Assembly (NCBI GenBank): GCA_934120645.1
Contig: CAKOUO010000001.1
Span: 1 to 64,000, forward strand
Direction of reading: 5' to 3'
Source: an uncultured Clostridia bacterium
GTDB taxonomy: Bacteria > Bacillota > Clostridia > TANB77 > CAG-508
DNA length: 64,000 bases
The notes below the pieces were generated by a model. The model was not told the origin of the DNA, searched no databases, and worked only from the letters and a program-made list of their open reading frames with translations. This document shows positions 54,182 to 63,849 of this stretch, one piece after another (the first letter of the stretch is position 1; each line of letters opens with the position of its first letter). Both the position numbers and the translations under genes were made by a program.

Positions 54182-54631
54182 TTGAAAAGTGAATATAGAG
54201 AAGCATTTACAGAAATTTATGAAATTTTTAAATTGATGCCACAAAAATTATTAAGTAAGATACCGAAAAAATTTTATGAAATGATAGAAGAGGAAAAATC
54301 TACAGAGTATTCTCCTAATATTAAAGAACCGTTAGAACAACAAAAATTAAAAAATGAAACTATAATAATTTTAGGATTAATATATAGAGATTTTCTTTGT
54401 TCTCCTGAAGAAAAGAAAATGTTACAAGAGAAAGATGCAAGAGAATTGCAAGAGGTACAGAAAGCATTAGAAGATGAAATCAGGCAAAAATATAATCCTG
54501 ATGATATATTTAAAAAGAAAGTTGAAGAAGAGCTAAAACAACAAAATGTAGAAACAAGAATGATAGTAGTAGAAGAAAAATGGTACGATAAGATTCTTAA
54601 CTTAATAAAAAATCTATTTAAAAGATTCTAA
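54182..54631 (+). CDS. Helical partner protein of the HExxH gene, unknown
   Basis: 149 residues, starting at TTG 54182 with GGGAGG 11 bases upstream. Highly charged and helical (EYREAFTEIYEIFKLMPQKLL, then KMLQEKDARELQEVQKALED). It ends with a hydrophobic/basic amphipathic tail (WYDKILNLIKNLFKRF), similar in feel to the end region of the preceding protein, which may touch a membrane. Only 9 bases after the HExxH gene, so co-transcribed. Function not recognised. Confidence 0.6.
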   Translation: MKSEYREAFTEIYEIFKLMPQKLLSKIPKKFYEMIEEEKSTEYSPNIKEPLEQQKLKNETIIILGLIYRDFLCSPEEKKMLQEKDARELQEVQKALEDEIRQKYNPDDIFKKKVEEELKQQNVETRMIVVEEKWYDKILNLIKNLFKRF

Positions 54632-54649
54632 AATTTTAATTTAATAAAA

Positions 54650-54733
54650 AATGTACGAAAAAATAAAGTAGATAAAAGAGGAGCATTTAATAAAAAAATA
54701 TTTTTAGAAAAAGTAATAGAAAATGAAGAATAG
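54650..54733 (+). pseudogene. Remnant of a MazG-like nucleotide pyrophosphohydrolase
   Basis: A frame of 27 codons without start codon or ribosome binding site reads VRKNKVDKRGAFNKKIFLEK then VIENEE. This matches the C-terminal end of the small phosphoribosyl-ATP-pyrophosphohydrolase-like family (pattern ERGGFxKRIFLEEVIE). The rest of the gene is gone. It sits right before a DUF84 NTPase gene, another house-cleaning nucleotidase. Confidence 0.55.
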
Positions 54734-54771
54734 CTTTGTAAAATTAGAGGAATAAAGGAGATACAAAGTAA

Positions 54772-55302
54772 ATGAAAATATTAATTGGAACAAAAAATCC
54801 AGGAAAAATAGAAGGAGCAAAACAAGCCTTTGAAAAATATTTTGATAATGTAGAAATAGAAGGCATACCAGTAAACTCAAATGTAGGAGACCAACCAATA
54901 AATGAAGAAATATTTCTAGGAGCTAAAAACAGAGTAAAAAATTTAAAAGAATATGCAATAAATAATAACATAGAAGCTGATTTCTATATATCAAGTGAAG
55001 CTGGAATTACAAATCTTTTAGGAGAGTGGCTTGATATAAATGCAGTAGTTATAGAAGATTCAAAAGGATTTCAAAGTATAGGAACAAGTCAAGGATTTCC
55101 AATTCCAGATAAGTACATAGATGAGATAAAAGAAACAGAACTTGGGAAAGTTATGGATAAAATATTTAGAGGAAAAGAATTAGGAAAAGGAAAAGGTGGA
55201 ATTAGTTTTTTAACAAAAAATGAAGTAACAAGAATTGATTTAACAAGAAATGCTTTTATCATGGCGTTAACAAGCCATATTAATGGAGAAACATGGAGAT
55301 AG
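54772..55302 (+). CDS. Inosine/xanthosine triphosphatase, DUF84 (YjjX) family
   Basis: 176 residues. ILIGTKNPGKIEGAKQAFEKYF at about 3-24 is the NTP-binding start, followed by VNSNVGDQPINEEIFLGAKNR (about 40-60), ISSEAGI (about 73-79) and TSQGFPIP. It hydrolyses non-canonical purine triphosphates such as ITP and XTP. GGAG site at 9 bases. It follows a MazG-like remnant. Confidence 0.9.
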   Translation: MKILIGTKNPGKIEGAKQAFEKYFDNVEIEGIPVNSNVGDQPINEEIFLGAKNRVKNLKEYAINNNIEADFYISSEAGITNLLGEWLDINAVVIEDSKGFQSIGTSQGFPIPDKYIDEIKETELGKVMDKIFRGKELGKGKGGISFLTKNEVTRIDLTRNAFIMALTSHINGETWR

Positions 55303-55338
55303 TAAATTTTGAAAAATACGTGGGAGGATGATTTAATA

Positions 55339-56406
55339 ATGTATGAAAATAGAAGAATATATAATGCTATAGAATATGGTATTACACCTGCAAATAAGGA
55401 CAATTCAAAGGCAATGCAAGAATTAATTGATAAAGTAAATTCTAATGGTGGAGGGACAATATTTATTCCGTCAGGAATTTATATTTTTGATTCTGCAAAA
55501 AGTTCATGGGATATGACAAGAAATATTACGGCTATTTGTGAAATTAAATCAAATGTATCTTTGATGGGTGAATCAATAGCTAATACAGTACTTAAAGTTG
55601 TTGGAGAGACAGAAAAAGGAGCTGCATTATTTTGCCATAATAGCCAATATGCAAATGAAATTTTAATATCTGCAAGTGCTCAAAATTTTACGGTAGATAT
55701 GTCTGAAGCAACATTAAAACAATATACACATAGAGGAAAAGCTTTTTATTATAGCGGAATTAAAGATAGTGTATTTAAAAATTTAAAACTTATTTCTACA
55801 CCATCAACAGCATTAGGAATAGATATGCTAGATAATGTTGTTATTGATTCTGTTTATGTTTCAAAAGGCGGAAAAGACTGGAATTATGGTGGTAATGGCG
55901 GTGCTGGTATTGGCATTGGAACTGGTTTATGGAAAAATGAAAATTACATAATTAGAAATTGTATTTGCGAATCATGTGGGCATTTTGGAATATTTTTGGA
56001 AGATCAAGGGATTTTTCATAATAAAGAAAATTCTCCTAAAGGTCAAATAATTTGCAATAATATAATTAGAGATTGCAGAAATTTTGCTATTGGAATACGT
56101 GGTGGAGATACTGTTTTAGTTTCTGCCAATAACTTATATGATAATGTTGGCGGGTTATATGTAGATTATGGTGCTAAAAATATTGTATTTAATGGAAATA
56201 TAGTAAAAAATTCTAAAAAAAGTGGATTTTGCTTTGGAAATGAAGATGAGGTTATAAATAAGAATTTATTAAGGTGTGAGAATATTGTTATAAATAATAA
56301 TACATTTATAGAAAATTCACAAGATATTATAAAAGATATAGAACCTATTAGTTATGTAGAATCAAACAATATATTTATAAAAAATAATAAGAATAAAAAT
56401 AGTTAA
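55339..56406 (+). CDS. Right-handed beta-helix protein (pectate lyase superfamily)
   Basis: 355 residues from ATG 55339, with GGGAGG upstream (TTG 55309 precedes the site). YNAIEYGITPANKDNSKAMQELI, then GGGTIFIPSGIYIF at about 38-51 is the opening of pectate-lyase-3-type helices. Repeating Asn-ladder rungs follow (NCICESCGHFGIFLED, NNIIRDCRNFAIGIRGGD, NNLYDNVGGLYVDYGAKN). No signal peptide, so an intracellular or phage-like origin is possible. Substrate unknown. Confidence 0.85.
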   Translation: MYENRRIYNAIEYGITPANKDNSKAMQELIDKVNSNGGGTIFIPSGIYIFDSAKSSWDMTRNITAICEIKSNVSLMGESIANTVLKVVGETEKGAALFCHNSQYANEILISASAQNFTVDMSEATLKQYTHRGKAFYYSGIKDSVFKNLKLISTPSTALGIDMLDNVVIDSVYVSKGGKDWNYGGNGGAGIGIGTGLWKNENYIIRNCICESCGHFGIFLEDQGIFHNKENSPKGQIICNNIIRDCRNFAIGIRGGDTVLVSANNLYDNVGGLYVDYGAKNIVFNGNIVKNSKKSGFCFGNEDEVINKNLLRCENIVINNNTFIENSQDIIKDIEPISYVESNNIFIKNNKNKNS

Positions 56407-56428
56407 ATAATATAAAAGGAGTAAATTT

Positions 56429-57385
56429 ATGTTTTTATCAGCAATTTTAATAATAATAGGATTTGTGTTACTAATAGTAGGAGCAGACCTATTAGTAGAC
56501 GGAGCAAGTGGAATTGCAAAAAAATTCCACATACCAGAAATAATAATAGGGTTAACAATAGTATCAATAGGAACATCAATGCCAGAACTATTTGTAAGTA
56601 TAACATCAGCAATAGATGGATATTCAGACATGGCATTAGGGAATGTAATAGGAAGTAATTTAAGCAACTTATTATTAATATTAGGACTTTCAGCATTAAT
56701 TAGACCTGTAGTATTTCAGAAAGAAACAAGAATATACGAAATACCAATGTGCTTAATATTTACAATAATATTTATAATTTTATGCAATACATCAAACACA
56801 ATATCAAGACCAGAATCAATAATATTACTAGCATTATTTGTTTTATTTATTGGATATACAATATATATGGGAAAAAGAGAAAGTCAAAAAGAAATATTAG
56901 AAATAAAAACAGAAGAAACAAAAAATAATAATACTATAAAAAATATATTATTAGTAATTTTAGGAATTATAGGACTAAAAATTGGTGGGGATTTGGCAGT
57001 AAATAATGCTGTAAAAGTTGCACAATATTTCAATATAAGTGAAAAAATAATAAGTTTAACAATATTAGCAGTAGGAACAAGCCTTCCAGAATTAATGACA
57101 AGTGTAACAGCAGCTATAAAAGGAAACAGTGATATAGCAATAGGAAACATAATAGGGTCAAATATATTTAACATGTTACTTATTATTGGTGTATCTTCAT
57201 TTATAAAACCAATTAGTTTTAACATAAGTTATAATATGGATTTATCAATATTAGTTATATCAACAATGATATTAGCACTATTTCCAATTATACCACCTAA
57301 AAATAAGATGAGTAGAATGAATGGACTAGTTTATGTTGTTTTATATGCAGTATATTTAGGAATGTTATTATGGGGACAGATCTAG
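56429..57385 (+). CDS. Sodium/calcium exchanger family protein (CaCA, YrbG-like)
   Basis: 318 residues, about ten membrane helices in two inverted halves. Alpha repeats: GTSMPELFVSITSA with GNVIGSNLSNLLLILG (about 49-90), and GTSLPELMTSVTAA with GNIIGSNIFNMLLIIG (about 218-260). Both carry the ion-binding Glu in PEL. It exchanges Ca2+ for Na+, K+ or H+; the pair is not determined here. GGAG site. Stop is followed by a 148-base gap. Confidence 0.93.
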   Translation: MFLSAILIIIGFVLLIVGADLLVDGASGIAKKFHIPEIIIGLTIVSIGTSMPELFVSITSAIDGYSDMALGNVIGSNLSNLLLILGLSALIRPVVFQKETRIYEIPMCLIFTIIFIILCNTSNTISRPESIILLALFVLFIGYTIYMGKRESQKEILEIKTEETKNNNTIKNILLVILGIIGLKIGGDLAVNNAVKVAQYFNISEKIISLTILAVGTSLPELMTSVTAAIKGNSDIAIGNIIGSNIFNMLLIIGVSSFIKPISFNISYNMDLSILVISTMILALFPIIPPKNKMSRMNGLVYVVLYAVYLGMLLWGQI

Positions 57386-57533
57386 TTTGTTTCATCTTTT
57401 TTGTCTGATTTTGTCACTTATTGATATAAACTGTTTTTTAGTTTTTAACATAAAAATTGAAAGTATGAAAATTGCTTTCTTTTTTTTTATTTTTATGTTA
57501 AAATGAAACTACTAAATATACAAGAGGATAAAA

Positions 57534-60218
57534 ATGAAAAATAAAATAACAAAAGTAACAATTATAATAATTTTAATATTAATATGGGTAACATATAGCT
57601 TAGCCGAAACAACGGATTACACTAAAATAGATGAAGATAATTCAAAAGGAACAAGCTACTGGAAAAATATACCTATAGTATCAAAAGAACTATTAGAAAA
57701 TGAAGAAGTAACAATAGGAGGAGAAGGGTGTCAATGGCCACTTTGTATGGCAACATCAAGTGACGGAAAATACCTATTTTATGGAACGGATGTAGGTGGA
57801 CTATATCGCTCAACTGATAACGGAAAAACATGGGATAAATCAATGAAAAATTACACCGCATCAGGAGCATCAGATATAATAGTAGACCCTAATAATAGTA
57901 ATAGAGTAATTGTATTTGGAGTAAATGGCTCACCTCAATATACAACAGGAATATACCTTTCAGAAGACGGAGGAGAAACTTGGCAATTTAAGCAAAACTT
58001 TATGATATCAGGTTACAGAGATGTATCAGAGAATATGTCATATGACGCATCTTCATACAATAAAAATTTAGGATATTCAACAACAGCATATGTATCCTTA
58101 ATATACAAAAAAGAATTTTCAAACAGAACAGGATTAGAAATAACAGATACAATTTCTGATAGTTATACTGACGGTAAAAGCGAATGTAATAAAGCTGGAC
58201 TTTACAAAACAGAGGATGGCGGAAATACATGGAAAATGATTAGCAATACATTATATGATGGAATTGTTAAAGTAAATCCGGTAACAGGTACAGTTTTTGT
58301 TGCAAAAGAAGATGGACTATATATAAGTACCAACAAAGGTACAAGTTTTAATAAAATAAATTCAGAATATATTTTAGGACTAGATATAATAAAAACAAAA
58401 TACAATGCAAAAATATATTACACAACAGATAATGGAGCATTTTATAGTGAAGATGATGGAAGAACATTTACACAAATACAAAGTAATAATTTCCCTAGTA
58501 TGCAAAACCGTCATCCTCAAAATATAAAAATAAGTCCAGTAGATAATAACAACATGATAATGTATTTTGGTGAAGAATTAATGAAAAATGGTTTATATAA
58601 CATCAAAGGAGATGTTTATTATACATTAGATGGTGGAAAAAACTGGAGCAAAAGCACATATAATGCAAAATATAATTTTATGCGTAATAATCTTACAACA
58701 ATGGAAAGAGTACCAAATTTTGTATGGAGTGTAACAGATAAAAACAGAGTATGGGACTTCCAAAATGATTGGATTTCATCTTCATACAATGGTGGAAAAG
58801 AATTTAGATGGGATGCAAATGGCTTAAATGCTATGTTAGTAGGTGGAAAATGGCATTTTAATTTATATAACTCAAATATAATATACCTAAGTTCACAAGA
58901 CTATAATGGAGCAGTAACATTAGATGGTGGCAAAACATGGAAATATGTTGATTTAAGTGCAAAAAGTACAACATCAGAAAAATGGAATAGTGCATTTATA
59001 TATGGAGGATATGCATCAGACGAAAAGACGTATTTTGGCGGAGTATCAAGTAATTGGACAAGCACAAAATATTTAACAATTACACATGATGGTGGAAAAA
59101 CTCACACATCATATTTAGGAAACGAAGAATATGCACTAACACCAGGAAAAGACAATAGATTATTACAACAAAGAAATTATAGTAGTTATCAATCATTAAA
59201 AAACAAAAATATATTATTCTGTGCAAATTTGAGGTCAACAGATAATGGATATACATGGTCAAAAATGGTAGATGAAAATGGTGAAATAGCAATTACAGGA
59301 GTATATACACACGACTCAAAAACAGGAAGATTATTTGGAATAAATGATTTTACAGGATATGTTATGTATTCAGATGATGATGGAGAAACATGGCAAAAAT
59401 ATAATAAAGAAAGTTTAAATAAATGGCAAAGTTCACCATATTTGGAAACTTTGAGTTATGACTCTAAAAATGATAAATTATATGTAGCATGGGGATGGAC
59501 ACAACTTTCTGTAATAACAGATGGAGGTAATACAGTAACAAACATAACAGAAAACATACCTAAAATGCTACAATTTGAAGGAGCACCAACCAAAGCACAA
59601 ATAGGTTCAAATTATTGTGAAAGACGTATTCGTTGTGTAGCAGTTGATCCTAATAACCCAGATATTATATATGCAGGAGGAGGTAGCTATACATACCAAG
59701 GAGATAGTAGTTTATATCGTTCTTGTGATGGTGGAAAAACATGGAAAGTTGTAAGCATAAATGGAACAAATTCTATAGTGTCAACAAAAAATGGAGATTA
59801 TGGTGGAGTGGAACCAACTTGTATTAATGTAAAACCTGATACAGGAGAGCTTTGGGCTTCTGGAAATTGCACAGGTCTTTCAAAATTAACACCACCATAT
59901 ATAATAAAGCAAAATAACAACAACCAAGGAAATAATGAAAATTCAAATATTCTAAAACCTGAAAATAATACAATTGGAAATATAAGTAATAATAACACAA
60001 TTGAAAATGTAATTGAAAATAATATAAATAATAATGAAATTAAACAAGAAAATACAAATAATGAAAATAAAGCAAAAGATGAAAATAAAAACAAAAAAGA
60101 AGAAATATTAAGCAAAATGCTACCTTTTGCTGGTAAAAAACAGTTTATTACTTATTTAATTATTATTTGCTGTATTATTTCATGTATTTTCTATAAAAAA
60201 TATAAAAGCATAAAATAA
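57534..60218 (+). CDS. Large surface beta-propeller protein with Asp-box repeats and LPxAG-like anchor
   Basis: 894 residues. An N-terminal hydrophobic signal (about 7-24) is followed by a long domain with about ten Asp-box repeats (for example STDNGKTW, SEDGGETW, TEDGGNTW, TLDGGKTW, SDDDGETW, CDGGKTW). These make sialidase / GH74-type propellers. Then an Asn/Glu/Lys linker (about 795-865), LPFAGKK, a hydrophobic helix and a basic tail (YKKYKSIK), the layout of a sortase signal with LPFAG in place of LPXTG. It may be a xyloglucanase or a binding protein; catalytic Asp not assigned. Confidence 0.82.
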   Translation: MKNKITKVTIIIILILIWVTYSLAETTDYTKIDEDNSKGTSYWKNIPIVSKELLENEEVTIGGEGCQWPLCMATSSDGKYLFYGTDVGGLYRSTDNGKTWDKSMKNYTASGASDIIVDPNNSNRVIVFGVNGSPQYTTGIYLSEDGGETWQFKQNFMISGYRDVSENMSYDASSYNKNLGYSTTAYVSLIYKKEFSNRTGLEITDTISDSYTDGKSECNKAGLYKTEDGGNTWKMISNTLYDGIVKVNPVTGTVFVAKEDGLYISTNKGTSFNKINSEYILGLDIIKTKYNAKIYYTTDNGAFYSEDDGRTFTQIQSNNFPSMQNRHPQNIKISPVDNNNMIMYFGEELMKNGLYNIKGDVYYTLDGGKNWSKSTYNAKYNFMRNNLTTMERVPNFVWSVTDKNRVWDFQNDWISSSYNGGKEFRWDANGLNAMLVGGKWHFNLYNSNIIYLSSQDYNGAVTLDGGKTWKYVDLSAKSTTSEKWNSAFIYGGYASDEKTYFGGVSSNWTSTKYLTITHDGGKTHTSYLGNEEYALTPGKDNRLLQQRNYSSYQSLKNKNILFCANLRSTDNGYTWSKMVDENGEIAITGVYTHDSKTGRLFGINDFTGYVMYSDDDGETWQKYNKESLNKWQSSPYLETLSYDSKNDKLYVAWGWTQLSVITDGGNTVTNITENIPKMLQFEGAPTKAQIGSNYCERRIRCVAVDPNNPDIIYAGGGSYTYQGDSSLYRSCDGGKTWKVVSINGTNSIVSTKNGDYGGVEPTCINVKPDTGELWASGNCTGLSKLTPPYIIKQNNNNQGNNENSNILKPENNTIGNISNNNTIENVIENNINNNEIKQENTNNENKAKDENKNKKEEILSKMLPFAGKKQFITYLIIICCIISCIFYKKYKSIK

Positions 60219-60240
60219 AAAACAATTTAAGGAGAACAAA

Positions 60241-61182
60241 ATGTTATCAATAAAAGAAATGAGAAATAGATTACCGAAAGAATTTATGCAATTTTTATAC
60301 GAAAAGTACACACCAGTAAAAGTAGATCAAATTTTATTAGGTATGACTGAAGAAAGATATACAACATTAAGAGTAAATACTCTTAAATATGATATACAAA
60401 GCTTGATGAGATATTTTAAAGAAAAAAATATAAAATTTGAAAGAGTACCATGGTATAAAGATGCATTAATAATAAAAAATGCAAACGAAAAACAATTACA
60501 AAAATTAGACATATATGAAAAGGGTTATATATACATACAAAGCTTATCAAGTATGGTACCACCACTAGTATTAAATCCACAACCAGGAGAAAAAGTATTA
60601 GACTTAACAGCAGCACCAGGAAGTAAAACAACAGAACTAGCAACATTAATGAAAAATGAAGGATATATATTAGCAAATGAATTAGATAAGATAAGATTTG
60701 AAAGATTAAAATATAATGTAGAAAAACAAGGTGCTAAAATAATTGAAGTAATTAATGAAAGAGGAGAAAAGTTAGGAGATAAAAAAACCGAATATTTTGA
60801 TAAAGTTTTGTTAGATATACCATGTAGTGGAGAAGGAAGATTTATAGTAAGTAGTCTAGCAACATATAGGGATTGGTCTATGAAAAGAGTAAAAGAATTA
60901 TCTAAAATACAAAAAAAGCTTTTAGAAAGTGCCTATAAAGCATTAAAACCAAATGGAACAATGGTATATTCAACTTGTACGTTAAACAAAGAAGAAAATG
61001 AATTTATATTAGATTGGGCTATAAAAAATTTAAATTTAAAACTCTGTGATATAAATATGGAACTAAGAAATGCAGAGCAAGGAGAAAATGAAAATTTAGA
61101 TAAAACTATAAATAAATCGATAAGAATATTGCCATCAAAACAGACAGAGGGATTTTTCGTTGCTAAATTAATAAAATACTAA
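60241..61182 (+). CDS. RsmF/NSUN-type RNA m5C methyltransferase
   Basis: 313 residues. VLDLTAAPGSKTTELATLM at about 119-137 (SAM loop), LLDIPCSGEGRF (about 195-206, with one of the two Cys), and YSTCTLNKEENEFILDW (about 241-257, with the catalytic Cys). The N-terminus is a short PUA-less region, RNTLKYDI-like. It methylates cytosine in rRNA or tRNA; site unknown. GGAG site. Confidence 0.92.
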   Translation: MLSIKEMRNRLPKEFMQFLYEKYTPVKVDQILLGMTEERYTTLRVNTLKYDIQSLMRYFKEKNIKFERVPWYKDALIIKNANEKQLQKLDIYEKGYIYIQSLSSMVPPLVLNPQPGEKVLDLTAAPGSKTTELATLMKNEGYILANELDKIRFERLKYNVEKQGAKIIEVINERGEKLGDKKTEYFDKVLLDIPCSGEGRFIVSSLATYRDWSMKRVKELSKIQKKLLESAYKALKPNGTMVYSTCTLNKEENEFILDWAIKNLNLKLCDINMELRNAEQGENENLDKTINKSIRILPSKQTEGFFVAKLIKY

Positions 61183-61250
61183 AAAATGACAAAATTTGAC
61201 TAAAATAGTAAAAAATGGTATAATTATTTGGTTGATAAGGAAGGAAAAAA

Positions 61251-62000
61251 ATGAAAAAAAATCAAAAACAAGCTATACCAATAAAACAAGTATTAAGTAG
61301 CACACTAGTTGCAATGATTTTATTAATGGGAATTTTTATATATAATGTAGCACAAGCTAAAAATATAGAATTAGGACAAGCTGACGGTAATGAAATATCT
61401 GAAGAAGAAGTAATTGCACAAACAACAGAAAGAACAGAAACAACAGAAACAACATCAAGATCTGAAATTACCAGAACAGAAACATCATCAGCAACACAAG
61501 AAAAAGTACAAGAACAAAAAACAGAAGAAACAAAAGAATATGCTAAAATAGAAGATGTTAAAATATCAAAAACAATGGATTTAACAGTTAGAACAAATTT
61601 ATCAAAAGAAGATTTTAAAAAATTGATATCCACTGTAAAACAAGATAAAACAAAATTCTTTTATAATAATGCAGATACAATATATGATGTGTGTGAAAAA
61701 TACCAAATAAATGAGATATTTTTCTGTGGCTTAATTTCGGCAGAATCTGGATGGAACATAGCAGCAAACCATAGAAATAAATGTAATTATATAAGTTTAA
61801 TGTCAAATGGAAAATTATTAAAATATAACTCAGTAGAAGAAGGGCTAGAAGTAGCAGCAAAGATTTTGCATAATAAATATCTAACAAAAGGTGGAGCATA
61901 TTATTATGGAAAAACTTTATCGGCAGTAAAGACAAAATTTTGCCCAGCATCTAAAACATGGGTTGATTTAGTATATGGCAGAATGAAACAAATAATTTAA
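61251..62000 (+). CDS. Secreted or anchored glucosaminidase-domain cell-wall hydrolase
   Basis: 249 residues. N-terminal membrane helix (about 14-34), a Thr/Glu-rich linker (TTERTETTETTSRSEITRTE), then a lysozyme-like glucosaminidase domain: FFYNNADTIYDVCEKYQIN, FFCGLISAESGWNIAANHRN with the catalytic Glu, and SVEEGLEVAAKILHNKY. It likely cleaves between GlcNAc and MurNAc in peptidoglycan. A short form with no extra wall-binding domain. Confidence 0.87.
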   Translation: MKKNQKQAIPIKQVLSSTLVAMILLMGIFIYNVAQAKNIELGQADGNEISEEEVIAQTTERTETTETTSRSEITRTETSSATQEKVQEQKTEETKEYAKIEDVKISKTMDLTVRTNLSKEDFKKLISTVKQDKTKFFYNNADTIYDVCEKYQINEIFFCGLISAESGWNIAANHRNKCNYISLMSNGKLLKYNSVEEGLEVAAKILHNKYLTKGGAYYYGKTLSAVKTKFCPASKTWVDLVYGRMKQII

Positions 62001-62021
62001 AAAATAACAGTGGAGGAAAAA

Positions 62022-62432
62022 ATGGTATATGAATTTGAAGTACAAGGAAAAATAACAGGAAAAGGTAGACCAAGAGTAAACTCCTATACAGGAATAGTTT
62101 ATACACCAACAAAAACAAAAGATTATGAAACTTTAGTAGAACAATATTTTTTATTAAAATACCCTAAATTTAAACAAATAGAAGGAAGAACAAAAGTAAG
62201 TATTGTTGCATATTTTGGAATACCAAAAAGTACTAAAAAATCAGAAGTTCAAGATATGTTAGATAATAAAATAAGTCCTACAAAAAAACCAGATATAGAT
62301 AACATCGTAAAAATAATACTAGATGCTATGAACAAATTCGCATTTAAAGATGATACTCAAATAACAAAATTAGAAGTAGAAAAAAAATATGGATTAGAAG
62401 AAAAGATTTATATAAAAATTGAAGAATATTAG
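62022..62432 (+). CDS. RusA-family Holliday junction resolvase
   Basis: 136 residues from ATG 62022 with GGAGG upstream (the open frame from GTG 62010 overlaps the site). GKGRPRVNSYTGIVYTP (about 10-26) and KKPDIDNIVKIILDAMN, then FKDDTQITKLEVEK, hold the acidic metal ligands of RusA. RusA is often phage-derived but also stands in firmicute chromosomes. No other phage gene is near. It resolves four-way junctions, a complement to RecG. Confidence 0.88.
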   Translation: MVYEFEVQGKITGKGRPRVNSYTGIVYTPTKTKDYETLVEQYFLLKYPKFKQIEGRTKVSIVAYFGIPKSTKKSEVQDMLDNKISPTKKPDIDNIVKIILDAMNKFAFKDDTQITKLEVEKKYGLEEKIYIKIEEY

Positions 62433-62460
62433 GAATTAATATATTCCTAATATTTTTTTG
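62427..62460 (+). terminator. Terminator after the rusA-type gene
   Basis: ATTAGGAAT pairs with ATTCCTAAT across a short TAATAT loop, then ATTTTTTT. It starts inside the last codons of the gene. Confidence 0.8.
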
Positions 62461-62496
62461 CATATAATATAGAAAAAATAAAAGGATAGGTGAAAT

Positions 62497-62991
62497 ATGA
62501 AAGAAATACTATATGATAGAGAAAAAGTATATGAATATGCAAAAAAATGGGCATATGGAAGAAATCCACAATATTATAATTTTGACAATGTAGGAGGAGA
62601 CTGTACTAGTTTTGTTTCACAATGTATTTTCTCTGGAGCAAAAGTTATGAACTATTCTACAAATAACGGATGGTATTATATTAATGGTAATAGAAAATCT
62701 CCATCATGGAGTGGTGTTGAATTTTTATATAATTTTTTAGTAAAAAATAAATTAACAGGACCATATGGAAAAGAAACAAATAATGAGAACATAGAAATTG
62801 GTGATATAATACAAATATCATTTGATGGTGAAAAATTTGAACATTCTGTTGTAATTGTAGACATAGAAGATAAATTTGATATGAATAAGATTTATATAGC
62901 ATCACATACTTATGACTCTTTTTATAAAGCGTTATCAGAATATGATTATGACAAATTAAGATTTATTCATATTGATGGGGTCAGAATTTAA
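62497..62991 (+). CDS. Amidase-domain protein (Amidase_6 type)
   Basis: 164 residues. YDREKVYEYAKKWAYGRNPQY at the start, GGDCTSFVSQCIFSGA with the nucleophilic Cys (about 38-40), and HSVVIVDIED with the His (about 109). This is the papain-like putative amidase domain found in firmicute spore and wall proteins. Here it has no signal peptide or other domain. Substrate unknown. GATAGGTG upstream serves as a weak site. Confidence 0.87.
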   Translation: MKEILYDREKVYEYAKKWAYGRNPQYYNFDNVGGDCTSFVSQCIFSGAKVMNYSTNNGWYYINGNRKSPSWSGVEFLYNFLVKNKLTGPYGKETNNENIEIGDIIQISFDGEKFEHSVVIVDIEDKFDMNKIYIASHTYDSFYKALSEYDYDKLRFIHIDGVRI

Positions 62992-63057
62992 ATTAATAGT
63001 AATAATAGACAAGAATTATGTATAAATAATAGTAAATAATAAAAAAGGAGAAAAAAT

Positions 63058-63834
63058 ATGAAAATTATTTCAATAAGGAAGAAAACAATTTTCAGAACAA
63101 GTGCAGTTCTATTATTTACTATGATAATATGCATTTTTACAAATTCATTTAGTATGCAACATTATTATAAAGTTGACTTTTCAACAGGATTAGTAACAGC
63201 AACTACATTAAATGTAAGAAGTGGACCTGGAACTAATTATAATATAGTTGCTACAGTAAAGAAAAATGAATATATAAGAGTATTTGCAGGAGTAGGAGAA
63301 TGGTATATTGTTCAGGTAGAAGGTGATTATGTTGGAGCAGTTAGTAAAAAGTATGTAAAAGCAATTTATCCAAGTTCAAATAATACAGGTAATACAAACT
63401 CAGGAAGTTCTGGAGGAAGTTCAAGTTCTGGATCTAATAATACCTCATCATTAAGTACAGATGAAAAAGAAGTTTTTGATTTAATAAATAAGCAGAGAAC
63501 TAATAATGGATTAGCAGCATTAAAAATGGATTCAGGAGCTTTAAATGTTGCTAGAGTTAAGGCACAAGATATGGTTAATAATAATTATTTTTCTCATACT
63601 TCTCCAACTTATGGTTCACCATTTGATATGTTAAATAGTTTTAAAGTTTCATACAAGACGGCGGGTGAAAATATTGCAGGTAATTCAAGTAATAGTGCAG
63701 CTGTAACAGCATGGATGAATTCTTCTGGTCATAAAGCTAATATTTTAAATAGTTCGTTTAATTATACTGGAATTGGTGTTGTAAAAGGCTCAAAGTATGG
63801 GAAAATTTATGTTCAAATATTTTTAGGAAAATAG
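63058..63834 (+). CDS. Secreted SH3b plus CAP-domain protein
   Basis: 258 residues. Signal peptide (about 1-32). An SH3b domain follows at about 42-100 (ATTLNVRSGPGTNYNIV, GEWYIVQVEG), then a Gly/Ser/Asn linker (about 103-128), and a CAP/SCP domain: EVFDLINKQRTNNGLAAL, YFSHTSPTYGSPFDML, AGENIAG, WMNSSGHKANILNS. This matches clostridial YkwD-like surface proteins. SH3b likely binds wall peptides; CAP role is not known. GGAG site. Confidence 0.92.
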   Translation: MKIISIRKKTIFRTSAVLLFTMIICIFTNSFSMQHYYKVDFSTGLVTATTLNVRSGPGTNYNIVATVKKNEYIRVFAGVGEWYIVQVEGDYVGAVSKKYVKAIYPSSNNTGNTNSGSSGGSSSSGSNNTSSLSTDEKEVFDLINKQRTNNGLAALKMDSGALNVARVKAQDMVNNNYFSHTSPTYGSPFDMLNSFKVSYKTAGENIAGNSSNSAAVTAWMNSSGHKANILNSSFNYTGIGVVKGSKYGKIYVQIFLGK

Positions 63835-63849
63835 TTTGAATTTTTAATA

